Notes: generated from the letters alone by a model not told the origin. Counted from the first letter of the stretch, positions 37,879 through 47,999 are shown. The stretch is 64,000 bases of DNA from an uncultured Paracoccaceae bacterium (GCA_938005545.1 CALKXV010000004.1:62001-126000), one strand, 5' to 3'. Numbers and translations are program-made.

Positions 37879-38599
37879 GGTTGCCCTTTGCTTCCGCCAA
37901 AAGCGCATCGGATTTGGTTTCAACGGCCTCCTCCAGCGTCTTCATGAACTCGGATACCGACAGGCCTGGTTCCAAAGGGTCCAGAAACTCAACAACCGCC
38001 AAGCCCGGCTTGCGCAGAATGCCGCGTTTTGGCCAGAAGTACCCAACGTTCGCGGCCACCGGAACGCAAGGTTGCCCCAGTTGTTCGTAAAGAACGCCCG
38101 TACCCACCTTATAGGGCTTTTTGTGCCCCGGTGCGACCCGCGTACCTTGAGGATAGATAATCAACTGTCCCGGCTCGGCAAATTCTCGTTCGACGTCTTT
38201 CTTCATCTGCTCAATGGCAGCGCCCCGCTTGCCGCGATTGACCGGAACGCACCCCAACCGCAACGCATATTGACCAAGCAATGGCGCCCACATAAGCTCT
38301 CGCTTCATAATGAATTTACCGCGCGGAACCGCGTGATAGATCATGATGATATCAAGAAATGACTGGTGCTTCGCCGCGATCACCACCGCGCCTTTGGGGG
38401 GCGTGCCCCGAACTTCCGTCTTCAACCCAACCATCCAGCGCGCCGCCCAAATGACAAAGGCACACCACGCATGACAGGCCCGAAACGCCCAAGCTCGGCT
38501 AAAGAGCGCGAAAGGGAAAAACGCAATCGCATAGATCAACATCACCACGTAGATTGAGACGTTGAACAAAAGCGAACGAACCCATTGAACCGCACCCAT
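37865..38599 (-). CDS. plsC: 1-acyl-sn-glycerol-3-phosphate acyltransferase
   Basis: 244 aa. An N-terminal membrane anchor (residues about 8-35), then acyltransferase motifs: HQSFLD (HX4D catalytic) and YPQGTR in place of the usual PEGTR. The Gln for Glu change is seen in alphaproteobacterial PlsC proteins. It makes phosphatidic acid from lysophosphatidic acid. The ATG at 38599 shares one base with the ftsX stop (TGATG); a GTG one codon upstream is the alternative. Confidence 0.92.
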   Translation of the reverse strand: MGAVQWVRSLLFNVSIYVVMLIYAIAFFPFALFSRAWAFRACHAWCAFVIWAARWMVGLKTEVRGTPPKGAVVIAAKHQSFLDIIMIYHAVPRGKFIMKRELMWAPLLGQYALRLGCVPVNRGKRGAAIEQMKKDVEREFAEPGQLIIYPQGTRVAPGHKKPYKVGTGVLYEQLGQPCVPVAANVGYFWPKRGILRKPGLAVVEFLDPLEPGLSVSEFMKTLEEAVETKSDALLAEAKGNHEPN

Positions 38600-39486
38600 C
38601 ACAAAGCAGACCTAAGCGTGCGCCCCGCTGAAAGAAAAGTAGCACCTGCCGCAGTTCCGCCAGCGATAATTGGCACAAGCACCGGCCAGATCCATTCAGC
38701 GCCCTGAAAGCCCAAGCCGCTCAATATACCTGTTTCGATACCGCCGGGCATCAAAGCCACGGCCACGATGCCGACAAGAGTTCCAATGAAAGCGCCTAAA
38801 ATCGCACGAACCGTAAACCGCAGGACGAAAGCCCCGGTGATCCAACCGTTTTTCGCCCCAACCAGCCGCAAGACATCGACAACCTGTGCATTTGCCGCCA
38901 GCGATGTGGAGGCCGCCAGTGTGATCATCACGCCTGTGACCACGGCGATCAGAAACAACGCAAAGTATCCAAGGGTTCGCAACCGGCCAGCGGCTTCGAC
39001 CAAAGGTGCGCGCCAACGCCCATGGGATTCATAGACGGCACCCGGTGCTTCGGCGGCCAGTCGCTGTTCCAAACCAGTGCGGTCTGGTCCTTCGGCAGTT
39101 TCCATAATGTCAATCAGAACCGGTAAACGTAGTTCGTCCAACGGCAAACCTGTTCCAAACCAAGGTGCCAACAGTTCCAATTGTTCAGACAGGTCCAGGC
39201 GGCGCGAAGACACCACCCCGGGCGTTTGCGACAAAGCGGTCAAAACGGCCTCGGTTTCCGCCTCAAGAACATCGTCGGATGCCGTGATACGAACTGTGGC
39301 AGTGCCTGCCAGTTCGGCTTCCCAATTTGATGCCAAATCGCCGGCGGCCATTGCCAAAGCCAATGTGAAAACGGCTAAGAACGCCATCACCCCAGAACTC
39401 ACCAACGTCAGAATGGCTGTGAACCCGCTTGGGGGTACGACCCGGTTCAGCGTCGCATCTCTGGATAAAAAACTTCGCAGATTCAT
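38599..39486 (-). CDS. ftsX: Cell division protein FtsX (ABC permease-like)
   Basis: 295 aa. N-terminal membrane helix (about residues 25-48), a periplasmic domain (about 50-165), then three more helices. It couples FtsE ATP hydrolysis to peptidoglycan hydrolase activation at the septum. Overlaps the ftsE stop by ATGA and is followed by plsC at one shared base, so ftsE-ftsX-plsC is a tightly coupled operon. Confidence 0.93.
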   Translation of the reverse strand: MNLRSFLSRDATLNRVVPPSGFTAILTLVSSGVMAFLAVFTLALAMAAGDLASNWEAELAGTATVRITASDDVLEAETEAVLTALSQTPGVVSSRRLDLSEQLELLAPWFGTGLPLDELRLPVLIDIMETAEGPDRTGLEQRLAAEAPGAVYESHGRWRAPLVEAAGRLRTLGYFALFLIAVVTGVMITLAASTSLAANAQVVDVLRLVGAKNGWITGAFVLRFTVRAILGAFIGTLVGIVAVALMPGGIETGILSGLGFQGAEWIWPVLVPIIAGGTAAGATFLSAGRTLRSAL

Positions 39487-40160
39487 AACCCGGCCCCCGC
39501 AATTTCGATGGCACCACCATGCAAACGCAGTACCTTTGCCGAAACACGAGACTTAGCCTGCCGGATAAGGTTCAAATCGTGGGTCGCGCACAACACGGTT
39601 TTACCAAGCTTGTTCAGCTCAATCAGCAATTCAAGGATGTGTATCGACATATCCCAATCAACATTGCCTGTTGGTTCATCGGCCAAAAGCACATCAGGCG
39701 ACAGCATGACGGCTCGCGCAAGCGCTGCGCGCTGACGTTCCCCGCCAGACAGTTCTGGTGGTAAATTTTTCGCCTGCCCCGCCAAACCGACCCACGCAAG
39801 CAGCTCTTCCAGCTGATATTCCGTGTGTCTTCCGGTTTTCCCTGTGACTGCCGCAGGCAAAGCCACGTTTTCTGCTACGCTAAGGTGATCAATGAAACGG
39901 CTGTCTTGGTGCACGACGCCAAGGCGCTGGCGCATCGCTGACACGTTATTCTGGCTAAGCCCTGATACAGTCTTTCCCAACAGCTGAACCTGCCCGGAAT
40001 TTGGCTGCATCTCCATAGAACACAAGCGAATAAGCGTTGTTTTACCTGACCCTGACGGGCCGGTTAGAAAATGAAAACTACCTGGCGGAAGGATCAGTGA
40101 TACATCGCTAAACAGCGTTCTATCGCCAAAACTAACCGCAACTTTATCCAGCTCGATCAC
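39483..40160 (-). CDS. ftsE: Cell division ATP-binding protein FtsE
   Basis: 225 aa ABC ATPase. Walker A GPSGSGKT, Q-loop VVHQDS, signature LSGGERQRAALARA, Walker B VLLADEP and the switch His in ATHDL are all intact. That contrasts with the degenerate type I secretion subunits elsewhere in the window. First gene of ftsE-ftsX-plsC; the 157 bases to the divergent zinc-ribbon gene hold the promoters. Confidence 0.97.
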   Translation of the reverse strand: MIELDKVAVSFGDRTLFSDVSLILPPGSFHFLTGPSGSGKTTLIRLCSMEMQPNSGQVQLLGKTVSGLSQNNVSAMRQRLGVVHQDSRFIDHLSVAENVALPAAVTGKTGRHTEYQLEELLAWVGLAGQAKNLPPELSGGERQRAALARAVMLSPDVLLADEPTGNVDWDMSIHILELLIELNKLGKTVLCATHDLNLIRQAKSRVSAKVLRLHGGAIEIAGAGL

Positions 40161-40317
40161 GTTGCCACCTCTGCTCTTCAGGCGGTTTTGCCCGTTTCTG
40201 CGCGAAGGTTCAACGCCACTGGGCTTCCCCGGCGCATTGTGAAGTGCTAAACTTAGTGCGAAGCAGGTGATACGACGCCGGAATAGGCGCAGATATCGAG
40301 GCGAGGAACTTATTGAT

Positions 40318-41220
40318 ATGCGGCTGATTTGTCCGAATTGCAGCGCTCAGTATGAAATTGATGTGTCGTTGGTGCCCGACGAAGGGCGCGACGTACAATG
40401 TTCGAACTGTGGGCATACGTGGTTTGAACTGCCACCCCCACCCGAAAACTTGGCAGAACCGACGCCAAGCGCGGATGTAGAACCCGACGTGGCCGCTTCG
40501 CCCGAACCTGAAACAACACCTGAAAAGGACGCGCCCAGCCATGCGGCTATGGCCATTGCGGCAGCTTCCGAGGATGACGAAGAAGACGACAGTTTCTTCG
40601 ACCGCCCAGCACCGGAAGCAACGCCCGCCGTCACAGCCGCCCCAACTCAGCGGCGCCCCGCGGATGCCGCCGACGTTGATATTCTGAAAGAGGAAGCCCA
40701 GCGCGAATTGTCGCAACGCCGCGCACCGCCGTCAGAACCAATAGAAATGCAGACCGATTTCGGTCTAGCCGAGATTAGAAAGCGCCAGACACCATCGCGC
40801 GCATTGCGCGCAAGGATGGCGCATCTGAACGAAGAAGATGAACCTGCCCAAGACAACCAAGTCAAAGATAGACACACACGACTTCTCGATCCCGGCGGTC
40901 GCGCCGAAGTGGTTTCAGATACGGGCGCGGATACCCCCCGGCGCGATTTGCTGCCGGACATTGACGAAATAAATTCCACACTAAAATCAACGAAGAAACG
41001 GTCCAAAGCCGATCCAAACGCCGTTGCCCGACAACAAAAAGGGTTTCGCTACGGATTCTTGCTCATGACGCTTTTGGCGATTGTGATGATCATCGCTTAC
41101 GCTCAGGCTCCTGCAATCGCGCGATCCCTGCCGGGCAGCGAAGCGGCTTTGTTGCCTTACGTAGATGGTGCCAACGCGGTGCGCGACTGGGTTGACGGGC
41201 TGTTGGGCAACGCGACCTAG
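40318..41220 (+). CDS. Zinc-ribbon (MJ0042-type) membrane protein
   Basis: 300 aa. The N-terminal MJ0042 zinc finger is ICPNCSAQY then CSNCGHTWF (four Cys, residues 4-26). Pro/Glu-rich linkers follow (residues about 35-235, likely disordered), then a membrane segment (about 242-262) and a short C-terminus. The family is common next to ftsE in alphaproteobacteria and its role is unknown. ATG 40318 is chosen because the zinc finger starts right there; GCGAGGA is upstream. Confidence 0.85.
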   Translation: MRLICPNCSAQYEIDVSLVPDEGRDVQCSNCGHTWFELPPPPENLAEPTPSADVEPDVAASPEPETTPEKDAPSHAAMAIAAASEDDEEDDSFFDRPAPEATPAVTAAPTQRRPADAADVDILKEEAQRELSQRRAPPSEPIEMQTDFGLAEIRKRQTPSRALRARMAHLNEEDEPAQDNQVKDRHTRLLDPGGRAEVVSDTGADTPRRDLLPDIDEINSTLKSTKKRSKADPNAVARQQKGFRYGFLLMTLLAIVMIIAYAQAPAIARSLPGSEAALLPYVDGANAVRDWVDGLLGNAT

Positions 41221-41229
41221 GCACAACGT

Positions 41230-43797
41230 TTAGAACCGCTCAAGCAGCCTTTTCAAATACTCAAGCTCTTGGGTCGGGCGTTGTTGCTCGCCTGACCGCC
41301 GACGAATTTCGTCCAGCAATTCGCGCGCGCGGCGATAGACATCTTCACCTTGCAGCAATTGCTCATCCGTCCCGATCCGGCCGTTTTCGCCGGTGTCACG
41401 GCCCAGAGGATCACGTCCGCCATTTTGGTTGTTGCGACCAACGTCTTCGCCTTGCTGACCGCCTTGTTGCTGTTGCTGCTGCTCGGCCATCTGTTCGGCA
41501 AGATCGCGCATGCCTTCGCGCAATGCTTCAATGGCATCCGCCTGATTATCCAATGCACCCGCAAAATCTTCGTTTCGCAGGGCTTCTTCGGCCTGATCCA
41601 TCGCTTCACCGGCGCGCCCCAACGAACGACGCGCTTCGTCACCACCGGGTGTTCCAGCACCGGGCATGTTTTGGGTCTGACGGTTCAACTCATCGCGCAA
41701 CGCTTGCTGGCGATCCGCAAGGCTTCCCTGACCCTGACCTTGTTGTTGGTTTTGACCTTGTTGCTGATTTTGGCCGGGCTGCTGGCCGTTGCCACCGTGT
41801 TGCTGGCCCTGACCTTGCTGGCCCTGACGACCCTGATTTTGTTCGCTTTCGCCAGTTTGGCTATTGCCGAATTGTTCCTGTAAATCGCGGAAAGCCTCAT
41901 CTGACAAACCCTGCTGTTCGCGCAGTGTTTCGGCCAAATCTTCCATCGCTTGCTGGCCCGGTGATTGTTGACCCTGCTGGCCTTGGGTGACCTGCATGTT
42001 CTCCATCATCTGGCGAAGCTGGTTCAAAAGCTGTTCCGCCTCAGCCATCCGGCCCTGTTCCATCAACTCCTGCAACCGGTCCAGCATATCTTGCAGATCT
42101 TGGCCCGTCATTTCCTGCATTTCGCCTTGGGCCATGTCTTGGTTCTGGTCGCCCTGTTGCTCGGCAAGCTGCTGCATATAGTCCTGCATTGCCTCGCGCA
42201 GCTCTTCCATCAACTGCGCAATTTCATTGTCCGTCGCACCGTTCTCGATGGCTTCGGCCAAACGATCCTGTGCACGGCGCAAACGCTCCAGCGCGTCAGA
42301 TAGATCGCCCTCTTCAATCTCAATCGCCAGATCCCAAAGCGCCTCTGACAACTCGGCCACAGTTTCGTCGTTCAGCTTGTCGATTGAAACGCGGGTCTCC
42401 AGACGGCGCACGATAAACCGAAGCTTCATGTAGGCGACTTCAGAGCGGAAAATCGATTCCGGCCGGTGCGAGACCGCGCGCAAAACCTGCGCCACGCGCG
42501 CACCATTGATCCGGTTCCAAAGCAGATCACGACGGCTTTCGACGATTGCCTTTGCTAACGGATCAAAGAACCGCCGACCGGGAAGCTCTGCAAACTGCGG
42601 GGCCGACATGCCTTCTTGGCCCGCATCGTCCAGCGCAAAAAGCTCAGCCGAAATCGGCAGATTGGCCCATGGATGCTCAGAAAAATCATCCACAACCATT
42701 TCTGTGAAATCTGTCCTGTCGCCCGAGATTGTCAACGGCAAGTCCAGCACGATGGTCTCACGCGGTTCCGGGTCAACGCTCAGTCCATAGCGGCGTTCAA
42801 CTTCACCAAGATCAAGTGTGATCTCGATCCGGCCACCGACAACACCATGGTCATCGCTTGCGGCAAAGGGCGCTTCCATGCGGCCACCCTCGCCTTGCGC
42901 AATGATCCCGTCGAACTCGATTTCGGGCGCCGCATCCTCAACGGCGTTAATCTTCCATTCCCGACCATTTGCGCCATCAATGCGAATGTCGCCGTCTTGT
43001 GTGATGTCAAAACTTTGGGTTGGATCCGTCGCCGGCGGAACATCTTCGGTGCGCCCCGAAACGGTTTCGAACAGACTCAGATCGCCCAAAGCTCCGTAAA
43101 ACCGCAACGTCACCCGGCTTCCTTCAGGTACGGAAAGCGTCGCCCGATCGACATCGTTCAAATAGATGCTGGGCTTTCCGGTATAAAGCGGCGGTTCAAC
43201 CCACCCTTCCCATGATGGACCGGCGGCAAGGCCTTGACCGGGTCCTGTGACGGCATCGGCAACTGTGGCCACGCGTAACAACGATCCAAATAGAACCGCG
43301 ACCACAAGGGCCAAAAGCCCCATATAGCGCAATCCATAGCGATCGCGGCTCGACAGCGTCAGATCAGGATCAACCGCACGGGCGGCATCAAGTCGCTCGG
43401 CCATACGACGAACATGGGTGTTCCAAACCGCCTCAGACGCAGAATCCCCGGTTCCAATGGCTTGTTCGTCCGCCAAAGTTGCAATCGGGCGTCCTGGAAG
43501 GGTTTCGTCCAACCGAAGCAACGCATCGGCACGCTGCGGCAACTGAAACCGCCGCACCCCAAGGCCAAAGGTGGCCAAGCCAGCCAAAACAACGATCACG
43601 CTGATCGACCAAAGTGCTTCAAGTGGCAATGTTTCGTGCAATCCCAAAAGGATAGCGGCAACCGCAAACAAGATCACCGTCCAAAGCGGCCAAAAGGCGC
43701 GAACAATTTGCTCGGCCAGCATACCGACATAGGTCAGACGCATCGGCCACTTCAGCCGTTGTTTAGCCTCAAAGGGAAGATCGCGCGTGTCGGTCAT
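41230..43797 (-). CDS. DUF4175/TIGR02302-family membrane protein
   Basis: 855 aa. Two membrane segments near residues 30-70 and one near 150-170, a long periplasmic or cytosolic middle part, a coiled-coil region (about 480-640), and a low-complexity Gln/Gly stretch (about 640-770). The overall layout is the alphaproteobacterial TIGR02302 family, of unknown function. The ATG at 43797 follows TTGAGG; an in-frame TTG three codons upstream is less likely. It converges on the zinc-ribbon gene and follows lysA by 32 bases. Confidence 0.88.
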   Translation of the reverse strand: MTDTRDLPFEAKQRLKWPMRLTYVGMLAEQIVRAFWPLWTVILFAVAAILLGLHETLPLEALWSISVIVVLAGLATFGLGVRRFQLPQRADALLRLDETLPGRPIATLADEQAIGTGDSASEAVWNTHVRRMAERLDAARAVDPDLTLSSRDRYGLRYMGLLALVVAVLFGSLLRVATVADAVTGPGQGLAAGPSWEGWVEPPLYTGKPSIYLNDVDRATLSVPEGSRVTLRFYGALGDLSLFETVSGRTEDVPPATDPTQSFDITQDGDIRIDGANGREWKINAVEDAAPEIEFDGIIAQGEGGRMEAPFAASDDHGVVGGRIEITLDLGEVERRYGLSVDPEPRETIVLDLPLTISGDRTDFTEMVVDDFSEHPWANLPISAELFALDDAGQEGMSAPQFAELPGRRFFDPLAKAIVESRRDLLWNRINGARVAQVLRAVSHRPESIFRSEVAYMKLRFIVRRLETRVSIDKLNDETVAELSEALWDLAIEIEEGDLSDALERLRRAQDRLAEAIENGATDNEIAQLMEELREAMQDYMQQLAEQQGDQNQDMAQGEMQEMTGQDLQDMLDRLQELMEQGRMAEAEQLLNQLRQMMENMQVTQGQQGQQSPGQQAMEDLAETLREQQGLSDEAFRDLQEQFGNSQTGESEQNQGRQGQQGQGQQHGGNGQQPGQNQQQGQNQQQGQGQGSLADRQQALRDELNRQTQNMPGAGTPGGDEARRSLGRAGEAMDQAEEALRNEDFAGALDNQADAIEALREGMRDLAEQMAEQQQQQQGGQQGEDVGRNNQNGGRDPLGRDTGENGRIGTDEQLLQGEDVYRRARELLDEIRRRSGEQQRPTQELEYLKRLLERF

Positions 43798-43829
43798 GGA
43801 CCTCAATCTAATGCGAAAGCTTAAGAATC

Positions 43830-45101
43830 CTAGCTCTCAAGCCACTCTGGGATGGTATCGCGATTTATCATTTCGTCAAAGGTGGGTCGGCGACGAATGA
43901 CGGCAAATTGATGCCCATGGACCAGAACTTCGGGGATAAGCGGGCGCGAATTGTATTCTGACGCCATCACCGCACCATATGCACCGGCTGAACGGAAGGC
44001 GACAAGGTCACCAGCCTCAAGTGGTGGCAAGCTTCGCCCCTTGGTGAACGTATCGCCAGTTTCGCAGACCGGACCAACCACATCAAAAGGCGTCAACGCG
44101 ACACCGGCCGGGGCTTCAACGATGGGCACAATGTCGTGGTATGCGCCGTACATGGCTGGGCGGATCAAATCATTCATCGCGGCATCCAGAATCAGAAAAT
44201 CCCTGTCTTCCCCGGACTTTACATAGATCACATCCGACACTAACAAACCCGCGTTCCCGGCAATTAACCGCCCCGGTTCGATTTCAACCTCACAGCCTAG
44301 ATCACCAACGGTTCGCTTGATCACTTCGCCATATTCAACAGGAAGCGGCGGTGCGTCATTTGAACGTTCGTAAGGAATGCCAAGGCCACCACCAAGGTCC
44401 AAACGGCGAATATCATGGCCATCTTCGCGCAAGATGCGCGCCAGATCCGCCACCTTGGTATAGGCCTGCTCAAACGGTTCCAGATCCGTCAGTTGCGACC
44501 CGATATGAACATCAATGCCAACCACGTCCAACCCGGGCAGCATCGCCGCCTCACCATAAACGTCGCGTGCCCGACTGATCGGAATGCCAAATTTGTTCTC
44601 AGCCTTGCCGGTCGCGATCTTTTCGTGGGTTTTGGCATCCACATCAGGATTGACACGAATTGTGATCGGTGCGCGCGTCCCAAGACTTTGGGCAACACCA
44701 GACAGCGCACGCATCTCCGGTTCGCTCTCAACATTGAACTGCCGAATACCCCCTTGCAGGGCCAACATCATTTCCGCACGCGTCTTGCCCACGCCGGAAA
44801 ACACGATGCGGTCACCGGGGAACCCCGCGGCAATGGCACGGCGGTATTCCCCACCTGAAACAACGTCCACGCCAGACCCAAGCCGCGCCATCAGCGACAA
44901 GACCGCTTGGTTAGAATTGGCCTTCATCGCATAGCAAATCAGATGATCGAGGCCCTCAAGCGCTTCGTCGAAAAGCTTGTAATGCCGTTCCAGTGTTGCT
45001 GACGAATAGACATAGAACGGCGTGCCTACCTCGGCCGCGATATCCGGCACGGGCACATCTTCGGCATGAAGAATGCCGTTCTGGTACAAAAAATGATCCA
45101 T
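43830..45101 (-). CDS. lysA: Diaminopimelate decarboxylase
   Basis: 423 aa. Fold-type III PLP enzyme: the PLP lysine lies in CYAMKANSN, then VHIGSQ, DLGGGLGIPY, EPGRLI and the substrate-site VCETGDTF. Last step of lysine biosynthesis, decarboxylating meso-diaminopimelate. It stands downstream of argH, the small lipoproteins and DUF2834, with 129 bases to the last of these. Confidence 0.97.
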   Translation of the reverse strand: MDHFLYQNGILHAEDVPVPDIAAEVGTPFYVYSSATLERHYKLFDEALEGLDHLICYAMKANSNQAVLSLMARLGSGVDVVSGGEYRRAIAAGFPGDRIVFSGVGKTRAEMMLALQGGIRQFNVESEPEMRALSGVAQSLGTRAPITIRVNPDVDAKTHEKIATGKAENKFGIPISRARDVYGEAAMLPGLDVVGIDVHIGSQLTDLEPFEQAYTKVADLARILREDGHDIRRLDLGGGLGIPYERSNDAPPLPVEYGEVIKRTVGDLGCEVEIEPGRLIAGNAGLLVSDVIYVKSGEDRDFLILDAAMNDLIRPAMYGAYHDIVPIVEAPAGVALTPFDVVGPVCETGDTFTKGRSLPPLEAGDLVAFRSAGAYGAVMASEYNSRPLIPEVLVHGHQFAVIRRRPTFDEMINRDTIPEWLES

Positions 45102-45230
45102 TGTTGCGTCCTTCGGAGCGTTCGAATTCGGGTCATATCAGACCCTGCCAGTGGCGCAACAATCGATAAACGTTCAGCGAATGGAACTCGGCGGCACAGA
45201 ATCGCGTGCGCCGAAGGCGCTCAATTGACC

Positions 45231-45548
45231 TCAATCTGGGTTACGGGTTCGCAAAAACAAATATAGCGGCAATCCACAACTGACACCGATGCAAAACGTG
45301 GCCGGAATCGCAATGAGTGCCAACCAGTTTTTACGGACCCAGGTTTCCGCAATAACCCAAACCGATAGTGCAATGGCGGCGATTGTAAGATCCCAAACCA
45401 ATCCATGGGTCGAAGCATTGACGTACCAGGCATCAATCAGACCGGACAACCCGGTGCCTTGCGTGCGCATAAAGCTGATAAAATAGAACATCGGATGGAT
45501 CGCGCCCCAGATGGCCAAGGCAAGATAAAAAACCCGAAGGGGGCTCAC
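45231..45548 (-). CDS. DUF2834-family membrane protein
   Basis: 105 aa with three hydrophobic segments (about residues 5-25, 47-68, 73-98) and the C-terminal CGLPLYLFLRTR typical of DUF2834. Starts on a GTG that shares one base with the stop of the tiny lipoprotein upstream (TAGTG). No function is known. Last gene of the argH string. Confidence 0.85.
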   Translation of the reverse strand: MSPLRVFYLALAIWGAIHPMFYFISFMRTQGTGLSGLIDAWYVNASTHGLVWDLTIAAIALSVWVIAETWVRKNWLALIAIPATFCIGVSCGLPLYLFLRTRNPD

Positions 45549-45679
45549 TAGAACGACCCACCAACACCAATCGTGACGGCGCCCGACACATGGACACCCG
45601 TTTCGCCCTTTGGCACGGGATCACCATCCGCACCACAAGCGGCAAGGCTGACAAAAGCAAAGATCTTAAATAGTTTCAT
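45548..45679 (-). CDS. Tiny lipoprotein, LptM/LppL-like candidate
   Basis: 43 aa. The signal segment [14 protein letters not shown] ends in a lipobox at Cys15. The mature part opens CGADGDPVPKGE, which resembles the CGxxGPL start of LptM (YifL) and LppL, small lipoproteins coded next to lysA or dapF in other proteobacteria. The rest (VHVSGAVTIGVGGSF) is glycine-rich. Its ATG overlaps the upstream stop (ATGA). An LPS-translocon-maturation role is inferred from position and motif only. Confidence 0.75.
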   Translation of the reverse strand: MKLFKIFAFVSLAACGADGDPVPKGETGVHVSGAVTIGVGGSF

Positions 45680-45828
45680 GGGCTCACCGCCACGCCGACG
45701 CCGCCGATGCTGCCCGCAACCACAGGTGTAACGCTGGCCCCGCCCACTCCGATTGAGGTTCCGATCCCAACTGACGGATTTTCGCACCCTGTGGTCATTG
45801 TAAGGGCAAGAGCCGCGATCCATTTCAT
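45676..45828 (-). CDS. Tiny glycine-rich lipoprotein after argH
   Basis: 50 aa. Starts [15 protein letters not shown], a signal with lipobox TTGC (Cys15). The mature 36 residues are nearly all Gly, Val, Ser, Thr, Ile and Pro and contain the repeat-like [20 protein letters not shown]. Its ATG overlaps the argH stop (ATGA), and its own stop overlaps the next ATG in the same way. I know no family. Confidence 0.7.
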   Translation of the reverse strand: MKWIAALALTMTTGCENPSVGIGTSIGVGGASVTPVVAGSIGGVGVAVSP

Positions 45829-47213
45829 CCAAGCCGTTCCTTCCAGAAAGCAATCTGACTGCGCACCTGATCGGGTGACGTGCCGCCGTAAGATGTGCGG
45901 CTTTTGACCGAATTGTCCACTCCAAGAACACCAAACACCGCATCGGTGATCGCCGGATGAGCGGACATCATCTGGTCCAGCGACAAGTCAGGCAAGTCAA
46001 CGCCTGTGCTTTCGGCCAAAGCCACAAGGGTTCCCGTGACATGATGCGCATCACGAAACGGCAGCCCTGCTTCGCGCACCAGCCAATCCGCCAGATCGGT
46101 TGCTGTCGAAAACCCCGACGCGGCCGCAACACGTAAGGCGTCAGGGTTCGCACTCATGTCAGCAACCATACCTTCCATGGCCGCCAAGCTCAGCATCAGG
46201 CTGTCAGCGGCATCAAAGACCTGTTGTTTGTCTTCCTGCATGTCCTTGGAATAGGCCAGTGGAAGACCTTTCATAACGGTAAATAGACCAACGGTAGCCC
46301 CCAGAATACGCCCGATCTTGGCGCGAACCAGTTCAGCGGCATCCGGGTTTTTCTTTTGCGGCATGATCGACGATCCGGTGGAAAACCGGTCAGACATGGT
46401 GACAAACCGGAATTGCGCGCTAGACCAAATCACCAATTCCTCGGCCAATCGGCTCAGGTGCATGGCTGTAATCGAACTGGCCGCCAGAAACTCCAACGCA
46501 AAGTCACGGTCGGCCACCGCGTCCAGCGAATTGGCCATGGGCCGGTCAAAACCCAAGGCTTGGGCTGTTGCATCACGGTCAATCGGGAACGAGGTACCAG
46601 CAAGCGCTGCTGCCCCAAGCGGACATTCATTCATCCGGGCCCGCGCATCTGCAAAACGCGACGCATCACGGCCCAACATCTCGACATAGGCCATCATGTG
46701 ATGACCCCATGTGACAGGCTGCGCGGTTTGCAAATGAGTGAAACCCGGCATCACCCAATCCGCACCGGCCTCAGCTTGGTTCAACAACGCGATTTGCAAT
46801 GCCCGAAGCCCCGAATGGGCCGCGTCACATTGATCCCGCACCCAAAGCCGGAAATCTGTCGCCACCTGATCATTTCGGCTGCGGCCTGTGTGCAAACGCC
46901 CTGCGGGTTCACCAATCAGCTCTTTCAGACGCGCTTCCACGTTCATGTGAATGTCTTCCAGCGCCGTGGAAAACGCAAACTCGCCCGTTTCAATCTCTGA
47001 CAAGACCGTGAGCAGGCCTTCCCGGATCGCTTCGGCATCGCTATTCGTCAATATGCCTGTCGCTGCCAACATTGCGGCATGGGCACGCGAACCTTGGATA
47101 TCCTGCCGCGCAAGTCGTTGGTCGAAGCCGATTGAGGCGTTAATCGCCTCCATGATCGCATCCGGTCCAGCGGCAAAGCGGCCGCCCCACATCTTGTTCG
47201 CGTCGTTTGTCAT
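45825..47213 (-). CDS. argH: Argininosuccinate lyase
   Basis: 462 aa. The family signature [12 protein letters not shown] is present, as are [17 protein letters not shown] and the catalytic His region [16 protein letters not shown]. It splits argininosuccinate into arginine and fumarate. Its start codon is 22 bases from the divergent tlpA start. The downstream genes all overlap it or each other. Confidence 0.97.
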   Translation of the reverse strand: MTNDANKMWGGRFAAGPDAIMEAINASIGFDQRLARQDIQGSRAHAAMLAATGILTNSDAEAIREGLLTVLSEIETGEFAFSTALEDIHMNVEARLKELIGEPAGRLHTGRSRNDQVATDFRLWVRDQCDAAHSGLRALQIALLNQAEAGADWVMPGFTHLQTAQPVTWGHHMMAYVEMLGRDASRFADARARMNECPLGAAALAGTSFPIDRDATAQALGFDRPMANSLDAVADRDFALEFLAASSITAMHLSRLAEELVIWSSAQFRFVTMSDRFSTGSSIMPQKKNPDAAELVRAKIGRILGATVGLFTVMKGLPLAYSKDMQEDKQQVFDAADSLMLSLAAMEGMVADMSANPDALRVAAASGFSTATDLADWLVREAGLPFRDAHHVTGTLVALAESTGVDLPDLSLDQMMSAHPAITDAVFGVLGVDNSVKSRTSYGGTSPDQVRSQIAFWKERLG

Positions 47214-47235
47214 GGTTTCTCCGAAAGGGAGTTTA

Positions 47236-47793
47236 ATGCGTTTATTCTTTGCCGTCCTCTACACGGGCCTTGCGCTCGCTGCAAATGTCGCCGTGGCCGA
47301 CACCGCCGAGATCGAAGCCCTGCGTGAAGGCACAATGAAAAAACTAAGCTTTTCGGAACCGCGCCCTGTCTCTGACAGCCTCTTTACCGATCCCGACGGC
47401 GGGGAATTCACGCTGGCCGGCTTCCAAGGCAAAACCGTCTTGCTAAACTTCTGGGCCACATGGTGCGCGCCGTGCCGCAAAGAAATGCCGATGTTGTCCG
47501 AATTGCAGGCCGAATTCGGCGGCGACGCCTTCGAAGTGGTCACTATCGCAACGGGGCGAAATTCGGTTCCCGGCATGCGCAAGTTCTTTGACGACATCGG
47601 TGTCGACAACCTGCCCCTTTATCTGGACCCAAAGCAAAAACTGGCCCGCGAAATGGCCGTTCTGGGTTTGCCAATCACCCTGATTCTTGACACCGACGGC
47701 AATGAAATTGCACGGATGCGGGGCGATGCGGAATGGAACAGCCCCAGCGCCAAAGCAATCATTGCAGCATTGCTCGCCGAGGCCGGAAGTTAA
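47236..47793 (+). CDS. tlpA: TlpA-family periplasmic thioredoxin
   Basis: 185 aa from ATG 47236 (AGGGAG upstream). An N-terminal signal ([20 protein letters not shown]), then a thioredoxin fold with [13 protein letters not shown] (redox CxxC) and GLPITLILD (cis-Pro). Such proteins reduce periplasmic disulfides, for instance in cytochrome oxidase Cu-site assembly. The longer open frame to 46951 is antisense to argH and unsupported. Confidence 0.9.
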   Translation: MRLFFAVLYTGLALAANVAVADTAEIEALREGTMKKLSFSEPRPVSDSLFTDPDGGEFTLAGFQGKTVLLNFWATWCAPCRKEMPMLSELQAEFGGDAFEVVTIATGRNSVPGMRKFFDDIGVDNLPLYLDPKQKLAREMAVLGLPITLILDTDGNEIARMRGDAEWNSPSAKAIIAALLAEAGS

Positions 47794-47999
47794 CCAAGGC
47801 TGGCGCTTAAAGGTCGCGCTACCCGCCAAATGTTTTTAAAACCTTGACTTTTTTCGCTCGCGCCACGATATGCGCAAGTGATCGCATACGTTCTGCCGCG
47901 TGAGCAGACCCAACACTTTGGGAACCGAACGTGCGATTACTGTTTCCTAGATCACGCGAGGAGGCAGCGCCGCAAAGTCGCGAGCGCGCCCACGTGTCT

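Noticed and set aside
46951-47235. Upstream extension of TlpA
   Set aside because: It is antisense to argH; the signal peptide and ribosome site put the start at 47236.
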